Below the pieces are notes generated by a model. It was not told the DNA's origin and did no database searches. It worked only from the letters and a program-made list of their open reading frames with translations. Below, in pieces: positions 1-7,859 of a stretch of DNA of 12,221 bases. The DNA is taken from contig JAFAZM010000391.1 of assembly GCA_019239785.1 (NCBI GenBank), positions 1-12,221 on the forward strand, given 5' to 3'. The stretch is from Sphingomonadaceae bacterium. GTDB lineage: Bacteria > Pseudomonadota > Alphaproteobacteria > Sphingomonadales > Sphingomonadaceae. Position numbers and translations under genes: made by a program. How positions within the stretch are numbered: the stretch's first letter is position 1; each line of letters opens with the position of its first letter.

Positions 1-60
1 GCCGAGGCCCAGCCCGCGGCCGACCAGCCCGCGGCAGAGCAGCCTGCGGCCGACCAGCCC
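1..60 (+). repeat. 15-bp tandem repeat coding for AAxQP pentapeptides
   Basis: Four consecutive 15-base units (1-15, 16-30, 31-45, 46-60) encode AEAQP, AADQP, AAEQP and AADQP. Units two and four are identical (GCGGCCGACCAGCCC). The array may continue to the left of the window. It forms a Pro/Ala-rich acidic spacer just before the TonB box, a place where a flexible periplasmic linker is expected. Repeat number could vary between strains by slippage. Confidence 0.85.
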
Positions 61-3000
61 ACCGACGCCGCGATCGTGGTCACCGGCTCGCGCATCCGCC
101 GTCCGAACCTCGAATCGACGGTTCCGATCACCTCGATCAGCGGCGACACCTTCTTCCAGCAGGGCGACACCAATATCGGCGACACGCTGAACGACCTGCC
201 GCAGCTGCGCAGCACCTATGCCCAGCAGAATCCGGGCACCGGCATCGGCATCGCCGGCCTCAACCTGCTCGACCTTCGCGGCCTCGGCACGCTGCGCACG
301 CTCGTGCTCGTCAACGGCCGGCGCCACGTCGCCGCCGACATCCTGAACAATGCCGTCTCGCCGGACATCAACTCGATCCCGAACGATCTGATCGAGCGAG
401 TCGACATCGTCACCGGCGGCAATTCCGCGATCTACGGTTCGGACGCCATCGCCGGCGTGGTCAATTTCGTGCTTCGCCGCGACTATGACGGCTTCCAGAT
501 TCGCGGCCAGGCCGGCGTGTCGCCGCGCGGCTTCGGCGGCAACCAATATGTCTCCGCCATGTTCGGCCACAATTTCAACGGCGGCCGGGGCAACATCACC
601 CTCCACGCCGAATATGCCAACCAGGACCGCTTCTTCGCGTCCGACGTCCCCTGGCTGAGCCGCTCGTTCGACAGCTTCGCGATCATCGACCAGGACACGA
701 CCGGCCTGCCGAACGGCAGCGACGGCTTCCCGGACGCCGTCTTCCTTCGCGACCAGCGCCAGGCGAGCATCTCCTTCGTCGGCCTGATCCCGATCACCCA
801 GCCGCGCGACAATCCGGCGACGCCGGCGAACGAGGCGCTTTGCGGCATCGGCATCGGCCCGAGCAATGGCGGCACCTCGTCGGTTGGCGGCGTGCCCTAC
901 AATTGCACCTACCTCTTCCTGAACGGCAACCAGCTCACCGCACAGACCGGCGCCCGCTACAATGCCGGCATCATCGGCGGCATCCTCGGCGGCAACGGCA
1001 CGACCGGCCGCGAAGGCCGGCTCGTCTCGATCCAGCCCTCGCTGCAGCGCTACAATTTCAACCTGCTCGCCCATTACGAGTTCAGCCGCGCCTTCGAGGC
1101 CTTCATCGAAGCCAAATGGAACCGGGTCGACGCGGTCGGCAACAATGCCGGCCCGTTCGGCATCCAGGGCACGTTCGGCACGTTCGACTTCCGCGAGCGC
1201 GTGCGCCTCGACAACCCGTTCCTGACCCCTGCGCAGCGCACGCAGATCGCCAATCTGATCCTCACCTCGGGCTGCAACACCAGCCTGACGGCGGCGTGCG
1301 CGACGACCGCTGGCGGCGTCGCGGCCCGCTCCACGACGGCCGGGCAGGGCACCGGCGGTCCGCTCAACGCGGCCGACATCGCCGCGATCAACGCCGGCAC
1401 CTACCGCTTCGTCATCGCCCGCTCGCTTGCCGATATCGGCAGCCGGGACGAGGTATTCCGCCGCGACACCTATCGCATCGTCGGCGGCCTGCGGGGCACC
1501 TTCTTCGACGACTGGACCTACGAAGTCTCGCTCAATTACGGCCGCTTCGACCAGACCGTAAACACTAACGGCTTCGTCGACCGCCAGCGGCTCATGCTCT
1601 CGCTCGATGCCGGGCGTAACCCGGCCACCGGCCAGATCCAGTGCCGCTCGCAATTCGACCCCACCGCGGCGGTCGCCTTCGATTCGGGCATCTACCAGAC
1701 CGGCAGCACGCCGCGGACCAGCCCCGGCCAGCCGGGCCGGCTTGCCGCGGATATCGCCGCCTGCGTCCCCTACAATCCGTTCGGCATCAACGACAACAGC
1801 GCCGCCGCACGCTATTTCACCCGGCACGCCCATACCGATGCCTATCTTTCGCAATTCGTCGCCAGCGGCTTCGTCTCCGGCGACACGAGCAGCTTCTTCA
1901 ACCTCTGGGGCGGCCCGATCCGCTTCGCGCTCGGCGCCGAGTATCGCCGCGAGCATGGCAATTATCTCGACGATCCGTTCGTGACCCAGGGCGACCCGGC
2001 GCTGAACACCCAGAGCAACACCAACACGGTCGTGATCGGCAACTTCCTGCCGCCGCCGTTCAAGGTGAAGGAAGCGTTCGGCGAGCTCCAGCTCCCGATC
2101 CTGCGCGACGTGCCATTCTTCCAGGAGCTGACCCTGAGCGGCGCGGCGCGGGTCGCCGATTATGGCGGCGGCGCTTCGGCGACGGGCACGGTCTGGGCCT
2201 ATAATGCCGGGATCGACTGGGCGCCGGTCCGCGACCTGCGGTTCCGCGGCAATTACAGCCGGTCGGTCCGCGCCCCGAACCTGTCCGAGCTCTATTTCCC
2301 GGCGGTGGCGAACTTCGCGCCAGGCTTCGTCGACCCCTGCTCGCCGAACCAGCTCGCCAACAATCCCAACCGTCCGGCGAACTGCCTCGCTCAGGTCGGC
2401 GGCAATGCGGCGATCCTCGCCGGCATTCCCAACGTCACCCAGTCGCTGCCGGTGATCAGCGGCAGCAACCCGAACCTGACGGCGGAACGGTCCCGGTCCT
2501 GGACCTTCGGCCTGGTCGCGCAGCCGCGCTTCCTGCCCGGCCTCGCGCTCAGCGTCGATTATTACAACATCAGGGTGAACAACGTGATCGTTGCGCTGAC
2601 CGCGCAGCAGATCGCCAACAATTGCGTCGATCAGCCTGACACCAACAACGTGTTCTGCACGCTGTTCCAGCGCTATCTCGGCGCCGGACCGGGCCCGCTC
2701 GGCGAGGTGACCGGGCAAGTCCTCGGCAACAGCCTGATCCAGGCCGGCGTCAACTTCGCGGCGCGCGTGCGGCGTGGCATCGACGTCAACCTGGCCTACC
2801 GGCTGGACATCACCCCCGACGTCAGGATCAACACGAACCTGATCTACACGCACGGACTGCAGAACAGCAATTTCGAGAACCCGGCGCTGCCGAACTTCGA
2901 GAACAGGATCCTCAGCGAGCTCGGCGATCCCAAGAACGAGTTCCGTTGGGACGTGGACCTCAGCTACCGCGGTTTCACCTTCGGCTACCGCATGCACTAT

Positions 3001-3330
3001 ATCGGCCCGATGTTCACCAGCGCGTACGAGAATTTCAACGCGCTGCCGAGTGCCTGCACCGCCGCCGGATGCCCGCCGCTCAACCTGGATATCATCGAGC
3101 CGAGGAGCTATCCGGCCGTCTTCTACCACGACGTGCGGTTCGAGTGGAACGTGAACCGGCAGTTCCAGTTCTACATGGGCGTCGACAACGTCCTCGACAC
3201 GCACCCGCCCTACGGCATCTCGGGCACCGGCTCGGCAACCGCCGACGCCGCCACCCGCGCCAACGCCACCGCGGCGATCTACGACGCGTTCGGCCGCAAG
3301 GTCTATGCGGGCTTCCGCGCCCGCTTCTAG
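1..3330 (+). CDS. TonB-dependent outer-membrane receptor, 5' end outside the window
   Basis: This is a ligand-gated outer-membrane transporter, probably for a siderophore, vitamin or glycan; the substrate cannot be read from the sequence. The frame is open from base 1, so the signal peptide lies upstream; a GTG at 76 is internal, since it falls inside the TonB box. In the visible 1109 residues, an Ala/Gln/Pro linker (1-21) leads to a TonB-box-like DAAIVVTG (22-29). The plug domain follows, with LNLLDLRGLGTLRTLVLVNGRR and the GNSAIYGSDAIAGVVNFVLRR motif. The beta barrel carries the family segment NPNLTAERSRSWTFGLV and ends in AGFRARF, with the terminal Phe expected of a BAM substrate. Twelve cysteines occur as close pairs. 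The gene stands alone, is followed at once by a terminator, and converges on a padR gene. Identity as a TonB receptor is very secure. Confidence 0.96.
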   Translation, partial: AEAQPAADQPAAEQPAADQPTDAAIVVTGSRIRRPNLESTVPITSISGDTFFQQGDTNIGDTLNDLPQLRSTYAQQNPGTGIGIAGLNLLDLRGLGTLRTLVLVNGRRHVAADILNNAVSPDINSIPNDLIERVDIVTGGNSAIYGSDAIAGVVNFVLRRDYDGFQIRGQAGVSPRGFGGNQYVSAMFGHNFNGGRGNITLHAEYANQDRFFASDVPWLSRSFDSFAIIDQDTTGLPNGSDGFPDAVFLRDQRQASISFVGLIPITQPRDNPATPANEALCGIGIGPSNGGTSSVGGVPYNCTYLFLNGNQLTAQTGARYNAGIIGGILGGNGTTGREGRLVSIQPSLQRYNFNLLAHYEFSRAFEAFIEAKWNRVDAVGNNAGPFGIQGTFGTFDFRERVRLDNPFLTPAQRTQIANLILTSGCNTSLTAACATTAGGVAARSTTAGQGTGGPLNAADIAAINAGTYRFVIARSLADIGSRDEVFRRDTYRIVGGLRGTFFDDWTYEVSLNYGRFDQTVNTNGFVDRQRLMLSLDAGRNPATGQIQCRSQFDPTAAVAFDSGIYQTGSTPRTSPGQPGRLAADIAACVPYNPFGINDNSAAARYFTRHAHTDAYLSQFVASGFVSGDTSSFFNLWGGPIRFALGAEYRREHGNYLDDPFVTQGDPALNTQSNTNTVVIGNFLPPPFKVKEAFGELQLPILRDVPFFQELTLSGAARVADYGGGASATGTVWAYNAGIDWAPVRDLRFRGNYSRSVRAPNLSELYFPAVANFAPGFVDPCSPNQLANNPNRPANCLAQVGGNAAILAGIPNVTQSLPVISGSNPNLTAERSRSWTFGLVAQPRFLPGLALSVDYYNIRVNNVIVALTAQQIANNCVDQPDTNNVFCTLFQRYLGAGPGPLGEVTGQVLGNSLIQAGVNFAARVRRGIDVNLAYRLDITPDVRINTNLIYTHGLQNSNFENPALPNFENRILSELGDPKNEFRWDVDLSYRGFTFGYRMHYIGPMFTSAYENFNALPSACTAAGCPPLNLDIIEPRSYPAVFYHDVRFEWNVNRQFQFYMGVDNVLDTHPPYGISGTGSATADAATRANATAAIYDAFGRKVYAGFRARF

Positions 3331-3356
3331 CTCGACGCGGCGCGAAGCTTGCGTCC

Positions 3357-3388
3357 TGGGGCCGGACAATGTCCGGCTCCATTTTTTT
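3357..3388 (+). terminator. Rho-independent terminator of the TonB receptor gene
   Basis: A GC-rich stem begins 27 bases after the TAG stop. The core is GCCGGAC, loop AAT, GTCCGGC (3361-3377). It is lengthened by GGG/TCC pairing (one G-T wobble) and a T-A pair to span 3357-3381. Seven T residues follow at 3382-3388. Stem plus T-run is the textbook intrinsic terminator layout. Confidence 0.9.
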
Positions 3389-3447
3389 CGTGGGGGCACA
3401 TCGCCCGCGCGCTCGAGCTGATCCACGACGCGGCCACGGAGGCCTGA

Positions 3448-3588
3448 TAAATCCTCCCCTGGAAGGGGAGGGGGACCGCCGCCGAAGGCGGTGGTGGAGG
3501 GGTATCAGCGCCAGGATTTCATTCTCGGACGCTGATACCCCACCACCATGCTACGCATGGTCCCCCTCCCCTCAGGGGGAGGATTTTA
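3448..3588. repeat. Composite long palindrome, sphingomonad-type intergenic repeat
   Basis: The left arm (3448-3510) and right arm (3530-3588) are near reverse complements of about 60 bases around a 19-base spacer (3511-3529). Both arms start TAAA(A)TCCTCCCC when read inward and end at GGGGTATCAGCG. Each arm contains its own smaller hairpins: CTCCCCT/AGGGGAG type at the outside, and an inner one of different sequence in each arm (ACCGCCGCCGAAGGCGGT on the left, CCATGCTACGCATGG on the right). Related CCTCCCC...GGGGAGG elements are, from my recollection, common between genes in Sphingomonadales and Caulobacterales. It fills the convergent gap between the receptor and padR and could also end transcription from both sides. 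Confidence 0.85.
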
Positions 3589-3602
3589 GAGGGTCCGATC
3601 CG

Positions 3603-4145
3603 CTACCCCTCGCGCCCGTGCATGATGCCGAACAGCATCCGGTCGAGCCAGTCCATCCGGGCGCGGATCGAGCTCACCGCATTGTCGTGCAGGAAGTCCT
3701 TGAACGGGACGTCGACCTCCTGCCGGTAGGATTCGAGCTCGGCGAGCTTGGCGTGGAGCTGCTCCTTGACCGCGACGATCCACTGGATCTGCTCGTCGCG
3801 GCCGAGCAGGCCGAAGGACTGGACCTTGGTGCGCAAGGGATCGTCGAGCAGCAGATGGGTCGGGCGGACCTGCGCGACCCATTCGCGCACCGCCTTCTTC
3901 CCTTCCGCGGTGCAGCTCAGTTCCTCGGCGCCCCGGCCGTCGCCGGCGATCGCCTTCTTGGCGAGCAGGCCGCGCTCGGCGAGGCGGCGGATCAAGGGAT
4001 AGATCTTGCCCTTGCTCGTGTTGAAATTGCTGACCGGCGACTCCTCGTAGATCTTGGTGACCTGGTAGGCGGTGGCCGGCTGGATGCGCAGCACCAGCGA
4101 GAGGAAGGTGCCCTCATGGTCGGTGAGCTCGTATCTGGCGGCCAA
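3603..4145 (-). CDS. PadR-family transcriptional regulator
   Basis: A 180-residue PadR-type repressor. The N-terminal winged helix-turn-helix spans about residues 5-85 (YELTDHEGTFLSLVLRI, then ATAYQVTKIYEE, then the recognition helix and wing around SKGKIYPLIRRLAERGLL). The C-terminal dimerisation helices span about 95-172 (LRTKVQSFGLL through VKEQLHAKLAELESYRQE to SIRARMDWLDRMLFGI). I chose the TTG at 4145 because AGGGA lies six bases upstream (4156-4152) and because the protein then begins MAARYELTDHEG, typical of the family. A longer TTG start at 4208 would add 21 Arg/Ala-rich residues without family character. The gene converges on the receptor gene. PadR proteins usually repress themselves and a neighbour in response to phenolics or drugs; its target and ligand here are unknown. 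Confidence 0.9.
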   Translation of the reverse strand: MAARYELTDHEGTFLSLVLRIQPATAYQVTKIYEESPVSNFNTSKGKIYPLIRRLAERGLLAKKAIAGDGRGAEELSCTAEGKKAVREWVAQVRPTHLLLDDPLRTKVQSFGLLGRDEQIQWIVAVKEQLHAKLAELESYRQEVDVPFKDFLHDNAVSSIRARMDWLDRMLFGIMHGREG

Positions 4146-4236
4146 TGCTCGTCCCTGCGCGCGTCTTGCGGTCGTGCGCGCATAGCATCGCGGTTCCGCG
4201 CCCGGCAAGCACGGCGCCGAAACGAGCTCTCTTGGC

Positions 4237-4255
4237 AGTTCGTACGATACGCACT
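4237..4255. promoter_or_regulatory. 19-bp inverted repeat upstream of padR, candidate operator
   Basis: AGTTCGTA, spacer CGA, TACGCACT: eight-base half-sites with one mismatch. It lies 92-110 bases upstream of the padR start in a gap without a convincing gene. An autoregulatory operator is a reasonable guess from its position. It does not match the ATGT/ACAT pattern I know for classic PadR sites, and no clear -35/-10 pair accompanies it. Confidence 0.4.
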
Positions 4256-4348
4256 AACGTCGCGATGCCGGAGGAGGTGGGCTCCATGCACGAGGTCGGG
4301 CTGCGCGGAACGCTCGGGGCGAAGGTCCCCGCCGGCCGTGTGGCTCGC

Positions 4349-4504
4349 TCAGTAGAGGCCGGGCTTGGTCATGCCGGCCGGCCGCGGCTCCGCGCCGCGC
4401 ACGAGGGAGAGTGCGGCCGGCAGCTGGAGCAGGCCCGCGCCGGCGGCGCAGCCGGGCGCCTGCGCCTCGGGCTTCGGCCGTTCGGCGGCGGATTTGCTTC
4501 TCAT
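4349..4504 (-). CDS. Small protein of 51 residues, ending in MTKPGLY, unknown function
   Basis: I found this by reading the minus strand between padR and the kinase. ATG at 4504 is preceded by AAAAAGGTGG (AGGTGG at 4514-4509, four bases from the ATG), the strongest ribosome-binding site in this part of the window. Of 51 sense codons, 47 end in G or C, matching the genomic coding style. The product starts MRSKSAAERPKPEAQAPG. It has a hydrophobic centre LLQLPAALSLVRG (residues 25-37) and ends RPAGMTKPGLY, with a single Cys at residue 19. There is no signal peptide and the centre is too short for a membrane helix. It is divergent from the LytS/LytTR operon, with 59 bases between starts. I recognise no family. 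It could be a small regulator, a modified-peptide precursor, or a chance frame; conservation would decide. Confidence 0.55.
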   Translation of the reverse strand: MRSKSAAERPKPEAQAPGCAAGAGLLQLPAALSLVRGAEPRPAGMTKPGLY

Positions 4505-4516
4505 CGAACCACCTTT

Positions 4517-4545
4517 TTGACAGGCTCAGGCCCCGCTCATAGATT
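4517..4545 (+). promoter_or_regulatory. Sigma70-type promoter of the LytS/LytTR operon
   Basis: A consensus -35 TTGACA (4517-4522), a 17-base spacer (4523-4539) and a -10 TAGATT (4540-4545, four of six matches) place transcription start near 4552, about 12 bases before the kinase ATG. The -35 box begins three bases from the AGGTGG of the divergent small gene. The kinase promoter therefore lies over that gene's 5' leader, and expression of the two may interfere. Confidence 0.65.
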
Positions 4546-4563
4546 GATCCGCCGGCCGGACGA

Positions 4564-5727
4564 ATGCACCATGTCATGAGCGACCTCTCTCTCCCAGCGA
4601 ATGGCGCGGCGGCCGGCGAACGACCGCGGGGAGCCGACGAACGGCTGCTGCCGGACGCGCCGATCGTGCACAGCCGGCGCGTGTTCAGCCGCATGGCCTG
4701 GGTCGTCATCCTGATCTTCTGGATGGCGCAATTCACCTTCCTCACCATCGCGCGGCTGGTGCGGATGCCCGAGGAAAGCCTGTTCAACATCTATCCGCGC
4801 GCGGTCGTCACCTTCTGCGCGATCCTGCTGTCCTTCGCCCTGCTCGGGGTGCTGCGGGCGGCGCGGCGCCGGAGCCTGCTGCGCCGCGCTTTGGTCGCGG
4901 TCGGGCTCGCGGTCGCCGGCTGCGCCGTCCATTCCGCGGTCAACATCGGCGTGTTCAGCCTGTTCTATCTGCCCGAGCCGGAGCCGGTCTACGAATATGT
5001 GATCTCCTGGCTGGTCTCGATGGCCGACTTCATCTGGTATTATTCGGCTTTGTCGGTGATGCTGCTCGCGCTCACCTACGGCGAGGACCTGGTCGAGAAC
5101 GAGGACCGGATCGCGGCACTGGAGGCGCAGGCGAACATCGCCCAATTGAATGCCCTGCGCTATCAGCTCAACCCGCACTTCCTGTTCAACACCCTGAACT
5201 CGGTCGCCAGCCTGATCTCCAAGCAGATGGGGCCCGAGGCCGAGACGATGGTCGTCAGCCTCTCCGATTTCCTGCGCTCGACGCTCAAGATGGATTCGGG
5301 GCGCGAGATCACGCTCGAGGAGGAGGTCAAGCTGCAGTCGCTCTATCTCGACATCGAGAAGATCCGCTTCCCGCAGCGGCTCAAGGTGACGATCGACGTG
5401 CCCGACCAGCTGCGCGGCGCCTGCGTGCCGAACCTGATCACCCAGCCATTGATCGAGAATGCGATCAAGCACGGCGTCGGCCGCAGCTCGGCGCCGGTCC
5501 ATCTCGAGCTGATCGCACGCGATTGGGGCGGCAAGCTCTCGATCGAGGTGCGCGACGACGGCGGCAACGCCAAGGACGGGCCGCCGCTCGGCACCCAGGT
5601 CGGGCTGCGCAACGTCGCCGAGCGGCTGCGGCTGCGCTTCGGCGCCCAGGGCAGCCTGACCGCCGGCAAGCGCAAGGAGGGCGGCTTCTCGGCGCAGATC
5701 GTCATTCCGCTCAGGCGGGCCGCCTGA
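4564..5727 (+). CDS. LytS/YehU-type membrane sensor histidine kinase
   Basis: A 387-residue sensor kinase that phosphorylates the LytTR regulator encoded directly after it. About 42 hydrophilic residues precede four predicted membrane helices (roughly 44-66, 79-98, 108-134, 144-171). A short coiled segment rich in ENE/EAQA comes next. The His_kinase domain has the motif LRYQLNPHFLFNTLNS (phospho-acceptor His205). The ATPase domain shows an N box QPLIENAIKHG (294-304), a G1 box VRDDGGN (329-335) and a G2 region GTQVGLRNVAERL (343-355). There is no separate periplasmic or PAS sensor, so the signal is probably membrane- or cell-envelope-borne. The ATG at 4564 is favoured by a GGACGA just before it and by the promoter; ATG 4576 is an alternative. 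The stop overlaps the next start by one base. Confidence 0.94.
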   Translation: MHHVMSDLSLPANGAAAGERPRGADERLLPDAPIVHSRRVFSRMAWVVILIFWMAQFTFLTIARLVRMPEESLFNIYPRAVVTFCAILLSFALLGVLRAARRRSLLRRALVAVGLAVAGCAVHSAVNIGVFSLFYLPEPEPVYEYVISWLVSMADFIWYYSALSVMLLALTYGEDLVENEDRIAALEAQANIAQLNALRYQLNPHFLFNTLNSVASLISKQMGPEAETMVVSLSDFLRSTLKMDSGREITLEEEVKLQSLYLDIEKIRFPQRLKVTIDVPDQLRGACVPNLITQPLIENAIKHGVGRSSAPVHLELIARDWGGKLSIEVRDDGGNAKDGPPLGTQVGLRNVAERLRLRFGAQGSLTAGKRKEGGFSAQIVIPLRRAA

Positions 5728-6524
5728 TGCCGCCTCTCCGGGTGCTGATGTGCGACGACGAGCCGCTGGCGCTGGACCGGCTCGGCACCCTGCTGGAGCG
5801 CTGCGAGGGCGTCGAGACGATCGGCGCGATGCTGAGCGGGCGGGCCCTGCTCGACGAGGTGCAGGCGCTCCAGCCGACCCTGATCCTGCTCGACATCGAG
5901 ATGCCGCAGGTCGACGGCTTCGACGTGGTCGAGGCGCTGTCGCGCATGACCTGGCCGGCCGCGGCGGTGCCGCCTTTGGTGATCTTCGTCACCGCCCATC
6001 CGGAATTCGCGGTCGAGGCCTTCGATTCCGGCGCGCTCGATTTCATCAGCAAGCCGGTGCGCCTCAGCCGGCTCGAGCAGGGCCTGCAACGCGCGCGCGA
6101 CGCCGCCGAGCAGATGGAGGCCCGCCAGCGGCTGCGGGAGCTCTCCGCCCAGCTCGAGGATCTGAAGCGCGCCCGCGCCGCCGGCGGCGGGAACCAGCAC
6201 GTCTGGGTGCGCAAGGGCGCCGAGACGGTGCGGCTCGAGATCGGTGCGATCGACTGGGTCGAGGCCGAGGGCGAATATGTCCGCATCCATGCCGGCGGCG
6301 AATCCTATCTGGAGCGCGGCTCGCTGACCGACGCTGCGAGCCGCTTCGCCGCGCACGGCTTCGCCCGCATCCACCGCTCGGCCGTGGTCAATCCGGAGCG
6401 GGTCGCGGCGATCGACAAGACCCGCTGGGGCAGCCTGGTGGTGCGGCTGGTGTCGGGCGCCGAGGTGCCGGTGGGGCGCAAGTTCCGGACCGCGGTCCAG
6501 GCCCTCACCGCGGACGGAGGCTAG
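5727..6524 (+). CDS. LytTR-family response regulator
   Basis: A 265-residue DNA-binding response regulator, the cognate partner of the preceding kinase. The receiver domain (about 4-120) has the acidic pair in LMCDDEP (Asp10, Asp11), phospho-acceptor Asp56 in LLDIEMPQVDG, Thr89 in FVTAHPE and Lys109 in SKPV. A helical linker (120-155) leads to a LytTR domain (about 158-262) with DWVEAEGEYVRIH, RIHRSAVVNPERV and VPVGRKF. LytTR domains bind direct repeats with beta strands instead of a helix-turn-helix. The start ATG shares its A with the kinase TGA (TGATG), so the two are translationally coupled. The frame is open further upstream inside the kinase gene, but that stretch has no domain character. 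Its stop lies 18 bases from the convergent dehydrogenase stop, with no terminator seen between them. Confidence 0.95.
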   Translation: MPPLRVLMCDDEPLALDRLGTLLERCEGVETIGAMLSGRALLDEVQALQPTLILLDIEMPQVDGFDVVEALSRMTWPAAAVPPLVIFVTAHPEFAVEAFDSGALDFISKPVRLSRLEQGLQRARDAAEQMEARQRLRELSAQLEDLKRARAAGGGNQHVWVRKGAETVRLEIGAIDWVEAEGEYVRIHAGGESYLERGSLTDAASRFAAHGFARIHRSAVVNPERVAAIDKTRWGSLVVRLVSGAEVPVGRKFRTAVQALTADGG

Positions 6525-6542
6525 GAAGCGCCGCCGCAAAGG

Positions 6543-7859
6543 CTAATGCCGTATCGCGGCGCTGACCCTCCAGACCGTGTTTCCGACATCGTCGGCGATC
6601 ACGAGCGCCCCCGTACGGTCGAGCGCGACGCCCACCGGCCGGCCACGTACTGTGCTCTGATCCGCACCGAGGAAGTTCGTCGCGACGGGAATCGGCGCCC
6701 CCGAGGGCCTGCCGTTGACGAAGGGCACGAAGATCACCTGATAGCCGTTCAGCGGGCTTCGGTCCCAGCTGCCATGCTCGCCGACGAAGGCGCCGTTCGC
6801 GAAGCGCGGCGCAAGCGTCTCGCCCTGGCTGAACGCGAGCCCGAGCGCCGCCACGTGCGAGCTGAGTCCGTAGTCGGGCTTGATCGCCCTCGCCACCATC
6901 GCCGGGTTCTCCGGCTGCGCCCGGACATCGACATGTTGTCCCCAATAGCTCCACGGCCAGCCATAGAATCCGCCGTCCCGGATCGACGAAAGATAGTCCG
7001 GGACGAGGTCGGGGCCGATCTCGTCGCGCTCGTTCACGACCGCGAAGAGCGTTCCGGTCCCAAGCTGGATGGCGAGGTTGGTCGGGTTGCGGGTGCCCGT
7101 CGCATAGATGCGCTTGGCGCCGGTCAGCCGATCCACCTCATAGATTGCCGCGCGCCCCTGCTCGGCGTCCAACCCGTTTTCGGTGATGTTGCTGTTGGAG
7201 CCGACGCCGACATAGAGCTTCGACCCGTCCGCGCTCGCCACCATCGCCTTGGTCCAGTGATGATTGATCGGCCCGGCCGGCAGGTCGGCGAGCTTCACGC
7301 CGGGAGCCGTGATCCGCGTCTGGCCCGGCGTGAACGGAAATGCGACAATCGCATCCGTGTTGGCGACGTAGAGGGTGCCGGCGACCCAGGTCACGCCGTA
7401 GGGCGAGTGGAGATGGTCGAGGAGCACGGTCCGCAATTCGGGCACGCCATCCCCATCGGCATCGCGCAGAAGCGTGATCCGGTTGCCGCCCGGGGCGCTG
7501 CCGCCGGCCCGCGCCTTGACCCTCCCCTGGACATAGTCCTTCGGCCGCAACGGCGCGGTCCCGGGGCTGTTGCTCTCGACGACCAGGATATCGCCATTTG
7601 GTAGCGGATAGACGATCCGCGGGTGCATGAGGCCGGTCGCCATCGCCTGGATCCTGAGGTCGGCCGGCACGGTCGGCGCCTCGCCTGGCGCCCATCCGAC
7701 CGCTTGCGGAACGCTCATCGGCGGAAGCAGATACTGGCTCGGCTCGGGGAGCCAGGGATCGGGCCCATATTGCCGCATCGGATCGCCCCCCTGGTCGCCG
7801 CAGGCGGCGAGGCAGGCGATGCCGACCAGCGCCGACGCCATTTTGAGCTGGCGGATCAT
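6543..7859 (-). CDS. Lipoprotein PQQ-dependent sorbosone/glucose dehydrogenase family protein
   Basis: A 438-residue six-bladed beta-propeller oxidoreductase of the L-sorbosone/soluble glucose dehydrogenase family. It is predicted to oxidise an aldose or similar substrate with pyrroloquinoline quinone on the periplasmic side. The signal sequence MIRQLKMASALVGIACLAAC has a lipobox (LAAC, lipidated Cys20). Family landmarks are PNGDILVVESN (88-98), the EF-hand-like DADGDGVPEL (133-142), the NHHWTKAM stretch (199-206) where the catalytic His is expected, ATGTRNPTNLA (253-263), FAVVNERDEIGPD (272-284), YGWPWSYWGQ (299-308), GAFVGEHGSWDR (356-367) and the last blade RGRPVGVALDRTGALVIADD. The ATG at 7859 has GGGAGA nearby and overlaps the DUF2231 stop (ATGA). 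Frame open further upstream is that gene's shadow. Substrate is unknown; PQQ use is inferred from the family. Confidence 0.9.
   Translation of the reverse strand: MIRQLKMASALVGIACLAACGDQGGDPMRQYGPDPWLPEPSQYLLPPMSVPQAVGWAPGEAPTVPADLRIQAMATGLMHPRIVYPLPNGDILVVESNSPGTAPLRPKDYVQGRVKARAGGSAPGGNRITLLRDADGDGVPELRTVLLDHLHSPYGVTWVAGTLYVANTDAIVAFPFTPGQTRITAPGVKLADLPAGPINHHWTKAMVASADGSKLYVGVGSNSNITENGLDAEQGRAAIYEVDRLTGAKRIYATGTRNPTNLAIQLGTGTLFAVVNERDEIGPDLVPDYLSSIRDGGFYGWPWSYWGQHVDVRAQPENPAMVARAIKPDYGLSSHVAALGLAFSQGETLAPRFANGAFVGEHGSWDRSPLNGYQVIFVPFVNGRPSGAPIPVATNFLGADQSTVRGRPVGVALDRTGALVIADDVGNTVWRVSAAIRH

Noticed and set aside
4240..4275. LytTR direct-repeat binding site near ACGTTAGTG
   Set aside because: Only one partial half-site is present, with no second copy at the usual spacing.
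4146..4348. Short minus-strand frame from the ATG near 4287 upstream of padR
   Set aside because: It crosses the inverted repeat, ends inside padR in another frame and resembles no protein.
4537..5502. Long open frame antisense to the histidine kinase
   Set aside because: It is a shadow frame rich in Arg, Asp and His with no domain; the plus-strand kinase motifs are unambiguous.
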